Source: JADKBO01 sp037968395 (GTDB lineage Bacteria > Bacteroidota > Bacteroidia > Chitinophagales > Saprospiraceae). From it: 17,725 bases of DNA. The notes under the pieces were generated by a model, which was given only the letters and a program-made list of their open reading frames with translations, made no database searches and was not told the origin of the DNA. Made by a program: the position numbers and the translations under genes. Where the stretch lies: NCBI GenBank assembly GCA_037968395.1, contig JBBKVK010000139.1, forward strand, positions 1-17,725. Direction: 5' to 3'. Below are positions 1 through 7,049 of this stretch, piece after piece. How positions within the stretch are numbered: the first letter of the stretch is position 1; every line of letters starts with the position of its first letter.

Positions 1-1083
1 AGCCTCAGTGGTCAAGCAACGTATCAATCAGAAACCTCAGGATTAAACCTTGATTTCCCCGGGATAACCATTCCAAGACTGTCAAAAGATCAATACAGAA
101 TACAAGCTGATATAAGCCAAGTACTCTATGACGGAGGGCTTACTTCTATACTCAAACAGATAAAACTGTCTTCAAGTCTTTCAGATAAGAATATCATTGA
201 TCAAGAAATCGAAGCAATTCAATTCCAAAGCATTAATGTCTATTTTAGCATCATCGAACTAGAATTAAGGCAAAAAATGGTTTCGCTAAAAGCAGAAGAC
301 ATTCATTCGTCGATTGATAAAATGACTGCGGGAGTTGACAATGGAGTCATATTAAAGTCAACTCTACAATCCCTACAAGCAGAGCAAATCCTACTTACCC
401 AACAACAGCTTGAAATCAAGACAATAATAGCAGCCCAAAGAGAAATACTGTATCAACTATCTGACAATCAAAAAGCATTAACCTTCGAATTACCTTATCC
501 AAAGACACCAGAAATTAATAATACGATTAACTCAAAAAGTTATTCCATTCAGCAATTTGACATTCAAAATCAAAACCTTATACTTAAAGACAAATTAGAC
601 AACATATCCCTTCGTCCTAGATTGCTTGCATTTGGACAGTTAGGATATGGAAAACCTGGTCTAAATTTTTTACAAAACGAATTTGCCCCATATTATATAG
701 TAGGGCTTAAAGCACAGTGGGATTTGTCAAAATTTTACAATAATAAATCTAATAAACAACTCATTTTAGTTCAAAGGCACAAGCTAGAAACAAAAAGAGA
801 GGCCGTGGTAAAAAGTATTCAACTTAAAAATACTCAACTTTTAAAGGATGTTGAAAAACTAAATGTATACCTCTCACAAGATGATGAAATGATCTCCATT
901 AGAAATCAAATAAAAGAAACAGCCAATGTCCAATTAGAAAATGGCACTATCACCTCCGCAGAATATCTAATAAAATTAAACGACAGTAACACTGCCCAAC
1001 TAAATAAAGACTTACACCAACTCTTAATCACCAAAGCCACTTATTTAATCAACCACAACAACGGTTGGAATAGTAATAACTAA
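1..1083 (+). CDS. TolC-family outer membrane efflux protein (5' end cut by window edge)
   Basis: The frame is open from base 1 to the TAA at 1081-1083, giving 360 visible residues. The ATG at 277 is internal: in-frame coding such as RIQADISQVLYDGG and FQSINVYFSIIELELRQK lies upstream. TolC-family proteins form trimeric outer-membrane channels with periplasmic helical barrels. The fragment shows the expected alternation of long Gln/Lys/Leu-rich helices and a short strand segment, RPRLLAFGQLGYGKPGLNFL followed by YYIVGLKAQWDLS, which is typical of the second beta segment of the barrel in Bacteroidota members. The next gene, an HlyD-type adaptor, starts 12 bases after the stop, so this is the outer-membrane partner of the exporter encoded downstream. 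About 80-100 N-terminal residues including the signal peptide are probably missing. The family call is firm; the substrate is unknown. Confidence 0.88.
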   Translation, partial: SLSGQATYQSETSGLNLDFPGITIPRLSKDQYRIQADISQVLYDGGLTSILKQIKLSSSLSDKNIIDQEIEAIQFQSINVYFSIIELELRQKMVSLKAEDIHSSIDKMTAGVDNGVILKSTLQSLQAEQILLTQQQLEIKTIIAAQREILYQLSDNQKALTFELPYPKTPEINNTINSKSYSIQQFDIQNQNLILKDKLDNISLRPRLLAFGQLGYGKPGLNFLQNEFAPYYIVGLKAQWDLSKFYNNKSNKQLILVQRHKLETKREAVVKSIQLKNTQLLKDVEKLNVYLSQDDEMISIRNQIKETANVQLENGTITSAEYLIKLNDSNTAQLNKDLHQLLITKATYLINHNNGWNSNN

Positions 1084-1095
1084 AAGCATACTCAA

Positions 1096-2103
1096 ATGAA
1101 CAAAATAAAAGAATCAATAATTGCCATAATATTTATAGGTATAAACCTAACCTCATGCAGTAACAATGAGTCCACTCATGACGCCACTGGCACTTTTGAA
1201 TCCACTGAAATCATTGTGTCCTCTGAGGCTAATGGAAAAGTATTATCATTTACCATCGAAGAAGGATCAGAAGTCAAAGCAAACCAAGAAGTGGGTGTAA
1301 TAGATGGAACTAATCTAGAATTGCAAAAAAACCAAGTACTTGCCTCTATGGATGCTATTCAACAAAAACAAAATGACGCTGGACCACAAATCGAAATATT
1401 GAAACGACAACTCAATGCAGCAGACCTGGATATTAATACCTTAATGACTCAGCTAGAAGTAATAGTAATTGAACAGAACAGGTTAAAAAATCTATACAAA
1501 TCAGAAGCTGCCACAAAGCAACAATTAGATGAAATAAATGGTCAAGTCGACATTCTAAACAAACAGATATTAGCTGCAAAATCAAAAAAAGAAGTAATGA
1601 ATGCTCAAATACAATCTGCAAGAGATGTAGTAAAGATTCAAAATCGTGGAATCAGCAGTGAGAAAAAACCAATGCAAGAGCAGATTGCCATCATCAACAA
1701 TCAACTTTCAAAAACCAAGGTGTTAAATCCAATTGATGGCACAATATTGACCACTTATATAAATGCAGGAGAGTTTGTAACCATTGGAAAACCTTTGTAC
1801 AAATTAGCAGACATTACGGAAATGGATTTAAGAGCCTACATCACAGGCAACCAACTTCCTGGTGTGAATATTGGGCAAAACGTTGCAGTCTACATTGATA
1901 ATGCTGACGGCGGTGACAAATCTTACACAGGACAGATAGCTTGGATCTCCGACAAAGCAGAATTTACACCAAAAACCATCCAAACTAAAGACGAAAGAAG
2001 TAACCTTGTCTATGCCATTAAAATAAAAGTAAAAAATGATGGTTTCATAAAGATTGGAATGTATGGTGAAGTAGACTTTAAAACCCAATCTGGCGAAAAA
2101 TGA
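1096..2103 (+). CDS. HlyD-family periplasmic adaptor (membrane fusion) lipoprotein of an ABC exporter
   Basis: This 335-residue adaptor links an inner-membrane ABC transporter to the TolC channel. Residues 1-20 are a hydrophobic signal ending in the lipobox LTSC (Cys21), followed by SNNES, so it is predicted to be a lipid-anchored protein. Residues about 40-75 form the first half of the biotinyl/lipoyl domain (VSSEANGKVLSFTIEEGSEV). Residues about 75-205 are a long coiled-coil hairpin rich in Gln, Lys and Leu. Residues about 207-240 are the second lipoyl half (VLNPIDGTILTTYINAGEFV). The beta-barrel part follows, including GQIAWISDKAEFTPKTIQT near 279-297, a motif shared with YbhG-type adaptors. 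Its stop overlaps the next start as ATGA, so it is probably translationally coupled to the ATPase gene. The family is clear; the exported compound cannot be read from sequence. Confidence 0.9.
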   Translation: MNKIKESIIAIIFIGINLTSCSNNESTHDATGTFESTEIIVSSEANGKVLSFTIEEGSEVKANQEVGVIDGTNLELQKNQVLASMDAIQQKQNDAGPQIEILKRQLNAADLDINTLMTQLEVIVIEQNRLKNLYKSEAATKQQLDEINGQVDILNKQILAAKSKKEVMNAQIQSARDVVKIQNRGISSEKKPMQEQIAIINNQLSKTKVLNPIDGTILTTYINAGEFVTIGKPLYKLADITEMDLRAYITGNQLPGVNIGQNVAVYIDNADGGDKSYTGQIAWISDKAEFTPKTIQTKDERSNLVYAIKIKVKNDGFIKIGMYGEVDFKTQSGEK

Positions 2104-3026
2104 TATCTATTAATGGTTTGACCAAGACATATGGTAAAAAACAACAAGTTAATGCCCTCCAAAATATAGATTTGGAAGTAAACACAGGTGAGTTGTTTGG
2201 GCTAATCGGACCAGACGGAGCAGGAAAAACCAGTCTTTTTAGAATACTTACTACCTTAATCTTAGCAGATAGCGGCCATGCTACTGTTATGGGACTTGAT
2301 GTGATTAAAGATTATGCAGCTTTAAGAAAAATCATCGGATATATGCCTGGTAGATTTTCACTATATCAAGATTTATCAGTCGAGGAAAATCTCCAATTTT
2401 TTGCTACTATATTTAATACGACAATTGAAGCTAACTATCATTTAATCAAGGACATTTACATTCAACTAGAGCCTTTTAAGGACAGAAGAGCAGGGGCACT
2501 ATCTGGAGGGATGAAACAAAAATTAGCTTTGTGTTGTGCCTTAATTCACAAACCTGAGATTCTATTTTTAGACGAGCCAACTACAGGAGTAGATGTCGTC
2601 TCTCGTAAAGAATTTTGGGAAATGCTCAAAAGGCTAAAAAAAGAAAACATAACCATCTTCGTCTCGACACCTTATATGGATGAAGCTGAAATGTGCGATA
2701 GAATTGCTTTAATACAAGAAGGAAATATCTTACAAATTGATACCCCTTCCAATCTCAAACTCAGTTTTAGACCAAAAGTGTTTAATATCAAAACATCCAA
2801 AATGAATTCTGCAGGTAAAGAATTGAGGCACTTAGATAAAGTGCTAGACATCTATCCTTTTGGTGAATTTATGCACTTAATCGCTGAAGATGACGTAGTG
2901 GATGAAAGATACATTTTAAACTACCTAGAATTAAAGGGACATTCTGAATCTATTGTCCAACTCACCGCACCAACAGTAGAAGATGTATTTATCCATTTAA
3001 TGAAGAACCAAAGCCTCGATCAATGA
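2100..3026 (+). CDS. ABC transporter ATP-binding protein, equivalent to the N-terminal half of YbhF
   Basis: This 308-residue ABC ATPase has Walker A GPDGAGKTS (residues 37-45), signature LSGGM (134-138), Walker B ILFLDEP (154-160, catalytic Glu159) and D-loop GVD. Two conserved positions are changed: the Q-loop reads YMPGRFSLY, with Gly84 where Gln is usual, and the H-loop reads STPYMDEAE, with Pro191 in place of the switch His. The GPDGAGKT Walker A is also what I recall for the N-terminal domain of E. coli YbhF, which likewise lacks the switch His. A C-terminal extension of about 90 residues follows the ATPase core. It overlaps its neighbours on both sides by ATGA, so it is co-translated with the adaptor and the second ATPase. 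Most likely it forms a heterodimer with the next gene product under two ABC-2 permeases. Confidence 0.93.
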   Translation: MISINGLTKTYGKKQQVNALQNIDLEVNTGELFGLIGPDGAGKTSLFRILTTLILADSGHATVMGLDVIKDYAALRKIIGYMPGRFSLYQDLSVEENLQFFATIFNTTIEANYHLIKDIYIQLEPFKDRRAGALSGGMKQKLALCCALIHKPEILFLDEPTTGVDVVSRKEFWEMLKRLKKENITIFVSTPYMDEAEMCDRIALIQEGNILQIDTPSNLKLSFRPKVFNIKTSKMNSAGKELRHLDKVLDIYPFGEFMHLIAEDDVVDERYILNYLELKGHSESIVQLTAPTVEDVFIHLMKNQSLDQ

Positions 3027-3769
3027 CAAATCAAATATCTATTCATACTGATAAATTAACCAAGAAATTTGGTGATTTCACAGCTGTAGATGCAATCACT
3101 TTCGATGTCTATAAAGGAGAAATATTTGGATTCCTAGGAGCAAATGGAGCGGGTAAAACTACCGCAATGCGAATGCTTACAGGCTTAAGCAAACCAACAT
3201 CAGGCAAAGCAATAGTAGCAGGATACGATGTCTATTCTCACCCAGAAGAGGTTAAGAAAAGGATTGGTTATATGAGTCAAAAGTTTTCATTATACACCGA
3301 CCTGAAGGTGAAAGAGAATATAGAGTTTTATGGTGGAATTTATGGCTTGACAAAGTCAGAAATCAAGATTGAATCAGATCGATTATTAGAGCGGTTAGGA
3401 TTCGCTGACGAGGCAAATACAATGGTGAGTGAACTTCCTTTGGGTTGGAAACAAAAATTGGCATTTTCTATATCTCTTATCCACAAGCCCGATATTGTGT
3501 TTCTTGATGAACCAACAGGCGGTGTGGATCCTGTAACAAGGCGACAATTCTGGCAAATGATTTATGAGGCAGCAGATGAAGGTTATACCATATTTGTAAC
3601 TACCCACTATATGGATGAAGCCGAATATTGCCATAGAGTTGCCATTATGGTGGATGGCAAAATTAAGGCCATTGGCACTCCCACAGAACTAAAAACAGAA
3701 TATAAAGCTGATAATATGGATTCAGTATTTTATCAATTGGCTAGAAATGCCATTCGATCTGACAACTAA
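3023..3769 (+). CDS. ABC transporter ATP-binding protein, equivalent to the C-terminal half of YbhF
   Basis: This 248-residue ABC ATPase has Walker A GANGAGKTT (39-47), an intact Q-loop (Gln86 in YMSQKFSLY), Walker B IVFLDEP (Glu163), and an intact H-loop TTHYMDEAE with His195. Its signature is degenerate: ELPLGWKQ (137-144) replaces the usual LSGGxxQ. The C-terminal half of E. coli YbhF has a similar LPLGFKQ. The changes are complementary to those in the preceding ATPase, as expected for a heterodimer with one consensus and one degenerate ATP site. The start overlaps the previous stop (ATGA). The gap to the next gene is 9 bases and carries an AAGGA-like sequence (3771-3775). The family assignment is secure. 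Export of drugs or small toxic compounds is the usual inference for such loci, not something visible here. Confidence 0.93.
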   Translation: MTNQISIHTDKLTKKFGDFTAVDAITFDVYKGEIFGFLGANGAGKTTAMRMLTGLSKPTSGKAIVAGYDVYSHPEEVKKRIGYMSQKFSLYTDLKVKENIEFYGGIYGLTKSEIKIESDRLLERLGFADEANTMVSELPLGWKQKLAFSISLIHKPDIVFLDEPTGGVDPVTRRQFWQMIYEAADEGYTIFVTTHYMDEAEYCHRVAIMVDGKIKAIGTPTELKTEYKADNMDSVFYQLARNAIRSDN

Positions 3770-3778
3770 ATAAGGAAT

Positions 3779-4885
3779 ATGCATCAATTTATCGCATTTG
3801 TACGAAAAGAAGTATATCATATCCTAAGAGATAGAAAAACCTTATTGGTCCTTATAGGTATGCCTATTATACAAATCATATTGTTTGGTTTTGCCATGTC
3901 CAATGAGGTAAAAAACACAACGGTTTATGTACTAGATCAATCTAAAGATAATCTTTCTCAAAAGTTAATTGAAGAAGTCAATGCAAGTAGATATTTTGAC
4001 ATTATTGGTACTTTAGACGATACAAATCAACCAGATGAAGTACTTAGATCTGGGAAAGCTAAACTAGCTTTAATCATACCTCCTTCATTTTCTTCTGACC
4101 TACAACATGGCAATGATGCAACCATTCAACTTATTACTGATGGATCTAACCCAAATCTTGCCGCTACAATTAACACTTATATAGCGGCGATTACCCGAGA
4201 TTTTAGAAATAACAATTTGGGAGAATTTAAATTGCCTTACACTATAAATATTGCGGTAAGGATGTTGTACAATCCACAATTGAAAGGAGCTTATACATTT
4301 GTGCCAGGAGTGATAGCCATGGTCTTAATGATTATATGCGTACTTATGACATCAGTATCTATCGTCAAAGAAAAAGAATTGGGTAATATGGAAATGTTAT
4401 TGGTTTCCCCTACCAATCCCCTTGTTGTAATAATATCTAAAGCTGTGCCTTACTTCATTCTAAGCCTCATTATCATTTCTATCATTTTAATAATGAGTAC
4501 TTATATATTAAACATACCAATCAGAGGGAGCATCTTGTTGCTTTACGCTGTGGCGAGTATATTTATAATTGCGGCTCTTTCTTTAGGTTTGGTGATCTCT
4601 ACACTGACGAATTCACAACAGGTTGCCATGATGATATCATTGATGGGTATGATGTTGCCTACGATCATGTTTGGAGGATTTATGTTCCCAATTGAAAACA
4701 TGCCTCTTCCGCTACAGTTTATATCGAATATAGTCCCTGCTAAATGGTTTTATTATTGTATCAACGATATTATGATCAAAGGGCTTGGTTGGAAAGCGGT
4801 CTGGCAAGAAGTAACGATCCTTTTAGGGTTTGCCATTCTGTTTATTACGATTAGTTTCAAAAAATTTGATATTCGTTTGACATGA
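3779..4885 (+). CDS. ABC-2 type transporter permease (YbhS/YbhR-like), first of two
   Basis: This 368-residue inner-membrane protein has the ABC-2 permease plan of this family. A short cytoplasmic N-terminus with a FVRKEVYHILRDRKT motif precedes TM1 (about 22-40). A large extracytoplasmic domain follows (about 42-172), starting with VYVLDQSKDN. Five further hydrophobic segments lie near 174-197, 222-245, 252-277, 282-303 and 343-360. The conserved cytoplasmic stretch VKEKELGNMEMLLVSP (196-211) after TM2 is the ABC-2 hallmark that contacts the ATPase. It starts 9 bases after the second ATPase and overlaps the second permease by ATGA. Two non-identical permeases match the two non-identical ATPases, suggesting a heteromeric transporter. 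Substrate unknown. Confidence 0.92.
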   Translation: MHQFIAFVRKEVYHILRDRKTLLVLIGMPIIQIILFGFAMSNEVKNTTVYVLDQSKDNLSQKLIEEVNASRYFDIIGTLDDTNQPDEVLRSGKAKLALIIPPSFSSDLQHGNDATIQLITDGSNPNLAATINTYIAAITRDFRNNNLGEFKLPYTINIAVRMLYNPQLKGAYTFVPGVIAMVLMIICVLMTSVSIVKEKELGNMEMLLVSPTNPLVVIISKAVPYFILSLIIISIILIMSTYILNIPIRGSILLLYAVASIFIIAALSLGLVISTLTNSQQVAMMISLMGMMLPTIMFGGFMFPIENMPLPLQFISNIVPAKWFYYCINDIMIKGLGWKAVWQEVTILLGFAILFITISFKKFDIRLT

Positions 4886-6000
4886 AAAATACGATCCATT
4901 TATTGAAGAAAGAGTTTAGGCAAATCTTTAGAGATAAAGCAATACTAAAGATGATCTTAATCATGCCAGCTATGCAGCTACTAATACTACCATTTGCAGC
5001 TGACTACGAGATTAAAGATATCAAGGTGGCAATAGTTGACTTTGACCATTCAGATTACTCTAAGGCTTTGATCAATAAGATAGATCATTCAGGATATTTT
5101 AAACTCACTGGATATAGTAACTCATATGATGATGGCATTCAGTTAATACAAAACGATGATGCTGACATTTTGATTCAGATTCCTTATGGATTTGAACGTA
5201 ATTTGATTCGGGAAGACCAATCGACACTATCGTTAATTGCCAATGCAGTAAACGGCACCAAAGGCAATCTAGGCGCCGCTTATGCCAGTGGCATCATCAG
5301 TCAATTTAACCAAAACATTCGGGAAGAATGGCTGCAATTTCCGAGGATGAACCCTATCCCTATGGTCAATGTTACCTACATCAACAAATACAATAAGCTA
5401 GCCAATTATCAAACATTTATGGTACCTGGTATTTTGGCCATACTATTGACAATGGTAGGTGGGTTTTTAGCGGCTCTTAACATTGTAAAGGAGAAAGAAA
5501 TAGGGACAATAGAGCAATTAAATGTGTCTCCGATTAAAAAATATGAGTTCATTTTAGGGAAATTGATCCCGTTTTGGGTGATGGGTTTTGTAATCCTTAC
5601 TATTGGGTTAATCATCAGTTATGTCATTCATGACATAACCCCTGGTCTCAACATATGGGTATTGTATGCTTTTGTGGGGATCTATATGTTGGCAATACTC
5701 GGCTTTGGGCTTTTAGTATCCAATTTTACCCAAACCCAACAACAAGCAATGATGGTAGCTTTCTTTTTTATGCTTATATTCATATTGTTAAGTGGACTTT
5801 ATACTCCGATAGAAAGCATGCCTAAATGGGCACAATACTTGGCATATTCCAATCCCGTAACCTATATGGTTGATGTAATGCGGATGGTTTTACTCAAAGG
5901 CGCTACATTCGCCGACATCATGCCACACATTAAGGTCATTGCTTTTACTGGTGTGCTCTTAAATGGTTTAGCAATATGGAGCTATAGGAAGCAGGCTTAG
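4882..6000 (+). CDS. ABC-2 type transporter permease (YbhS/YbhR-like), second of two
   Basis: This 372-residue protein is a paralogue of the preceding permease with the same order of parts. The cytoplasmic motif is LLKKEFRQIFRDKA, and TM1 spans about 22-40. An extracytoplasmic domain runs from about 41 to 175, beginning VAIVDFDHSDYS. Hydrophobic segments follow near 178-201, 227-249, 256-280, 286-306 and 350-368. The coupling stretch is VKEKEIGTIEQLNVSP (202-217). It is the last gene of the operon: the stop at 5998-6000 is followed by a convergent minus-strand region. I see only a weak 4-bp stem just after the stop and no U-tract, so no confident terminator can be named. The permease class is secure; the transported compound is unknown. 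Confidence 0.92.
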   Translation: MKNTIHLLKKEFRQIFRDKAILKMILIMPAMQLLILPFAADYEIKDIKVAIVDFDHSDYSKALINKIDHSGYFKLTGYSNSYDDGIQLIQNDDADILIQIPYGFERNLIREDQSTLSLIANAVNGTKGNLGAAYASGIISQFNQNIREEWLQFPRMNPIPMVNVTYINKYNKLANYQTFMVPGILAILLTMVGGFLAALNIVKEKEIGTIEQLNVSPIKKYEFILGKLIPFWVMGFVILTIGLIISYVIHDITPGLNIWVLYAFVGIYMLAILGFGLLVSNFTQTQQQAMMVAFFFMLIFILLSGLYTPIESMPKWAQYLAYSNPVTYMVDVMRMVLLKGATFADIMPHIKVIAFTGVLLNGLAIWSYRKQA

Positions 6001-6026
6001 GGTTTTGGAGAGGGTCCACTCCCCTA

Positions 6027-6158
6027 CTAAATCTTCCCCTCATCCATATAGTTATAAAATCTATTTCCACCTACTCCAAATCCGCCCTGCCCTGGATTTG
6101 GCTCTGCACCTCCATATGAGTATCGCTCTATATTAGGGACTTCATTACAAGTTTTCAT
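6027..6158 (-). pseudogene. 43-codon ORF ending in a RadC-like tail; probable remnant of a second radC
   Basis: On the minus strand an ATG (6156-6158) opens a 43-codon frame ending in TAG (6027-6029). The last 15 residues, VGGNRFYNYMDEGKI, match the last 15 of the RadC encoded 320 bases away (VGGNKFYSYMDEGKI, 13 of 15). At DNA level 6027-6074 and 6347-6394 agree at 42 of 48 bases with no gap, including the stop codon. Of the six differing codons four are synonymous and two are conservative (Lys/Arg, Ser/Asn), a pattern expected if the copy diverged while under coding constraint. The first 28 residues, including ERYSYGGAEPNPGQGGFG, do not resemble RadC and I do not recognise them. A stop lies six codons upstream of the ATG. 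It may be the end of a lost radC paralogue fused by deletion to other sequence, or a small expressed gene. Confidence 0.45.
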
Positions 6159-6346
6159 GACTTTTGATCTTATTTATAATTAATAACCCTCTGCTAATTT
6201 TTAGTTTAGTTTCCCCTATTCAATTTAATTAACATTTTCATCTTTCCTTATTCTTTTGATTTCTCCCTTTTGTAGTCAACCTATATTTTTATTTACTACT
6301 ACATGATATTTTTATTTTATTCGTTCATTTTACTTCTTTCCCAACT
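6159..6346. other. Non-coding pyrimidine-rich spacer downstream of radC
   Basis: No gene is visible between the radC stop and the 43-codon ORF. The plus strand is strongly T/C-rich: in 6161-6350 I count 9 G against 37 C, so the minus strand, which is the radC transcript strand, is purine-rich. I find no clear hairpin with a U-tract that would serve as an intrinsic terminator for radC or for the converging ABC operon. It may be decayed coding sequence belonging to the RadC-tail remnant, but no frame supports that. Confidence 0.5.
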
Positions 6347-7045
6347 CTATATTTTCCCTTCATCCATATAGCTATAAAATTTATTGCCACCTACAATAAT
6401 ATGGTCGGCGATATGGATACCGAGTATCTTGCCTCCTTTACAAAGTTCTTGAGTCACACGATTATCTTCCGAACTTGGGTTAATACGGCCTGATGGGTGA
6501 TTGTGTACTAAGATAATACTAGAAGCAAGGTGTTCTATGGCATGTTTGAATATGATGCTTTTATCTACTACTACACCTCCTACTCCACCTGAAGCAATAT
6601 TCACTCTTTTTATTAGTCGCATCCCTTTGTTGAGTAGCAATATCCAAAATTCTTCATGCGGTAAATCCATCAATTGTGGACCGATTATATTGTAAGCATC
6701 TGCACTACTACTTATTACTACTACATCATTACTACTGGTCAGCATTCTACGGCGAGCCAACTCCATTGCAGATACAATGGTAATGGCTTTTGCTTCCCCT
6801 ATGCCTCTGTGCTTCATCAATTCTTTGACATTACGTTTGCCAAGTTCTGCAATATTGTTATTGGCCTCTTGCAGGATCTGTTTAGACAGTTCAACGGCAC
6901 TTATCTCTCTAGTACCTGACCCTATAAGTATGGCTAGCAACTCTGAATCCGTTAAAGAGGCTACCCCTTTAGTCATCATCTTCTCTCGTGGTCTATCCTC
7001 TTCTGACCATGATTTTATACTAAGATATGTTTTATTTGTTGCCAT
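6347..7045 (-). CDS. radC: RadC family protein (JAMM/MPN+ domain, UPF0758)
   Basis: This 232-residue protein is near the usual RadC length. The N-terminal part (about 1-100) includes the typical SWSEEDRPREKMMTKG opening, LTDSELLAILIGSG, and a helix-hairpin-helix segment around HRGIGEAKA (79-87). The C-terminal JAMM domain has the metal-binding signature HNHPSGRINPSSED (181-194), fitting HxHx7SxxD with His181, His183, Ser191 and Asp194, and an upstream acidic pair at EEFW (131-134). The family is named after a repair phenotype later assigned elsewhere, so the biochemical role is unresolved; a metal-dependent hydrolase on DNA or protein is the structural inference. The ATG follows the recQ stop by 4 bases, so both are probably on one transcript. 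Its C-terminus has a diverged duplicate at 6027-6074. Confidence 0.93.
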   Translation of the reverse strand: MATNKTYLSIKSWSEEDRPREKMMTKGVASLTDSELLAILIGSGTREISAVELSKQILQEANNNIAELGKRNVKELMKHRGIGEAKAITIVSAMELARRRMLTSSNDVVVISSSADAYNIIGPQLMDLPHEEFWILLLNKGMRLIKRVNIASGGVGGVVVDKSIIFKHAIEHLASSIILVHNHPSGRINPSSEDNRVTQELCKGGKILGIHIADHIIVGGNKFYSYMDEGKI

Positions 7046-7049
7046 AGGT

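Noticed and set aside
6001..6026. GGAG/CTCC and AGGG/CCCT stems after the last ABC permease as a terminator
   Set aside because: The alternative stems are four base pairs each, mutually exclusive, and not followed by a T-run.
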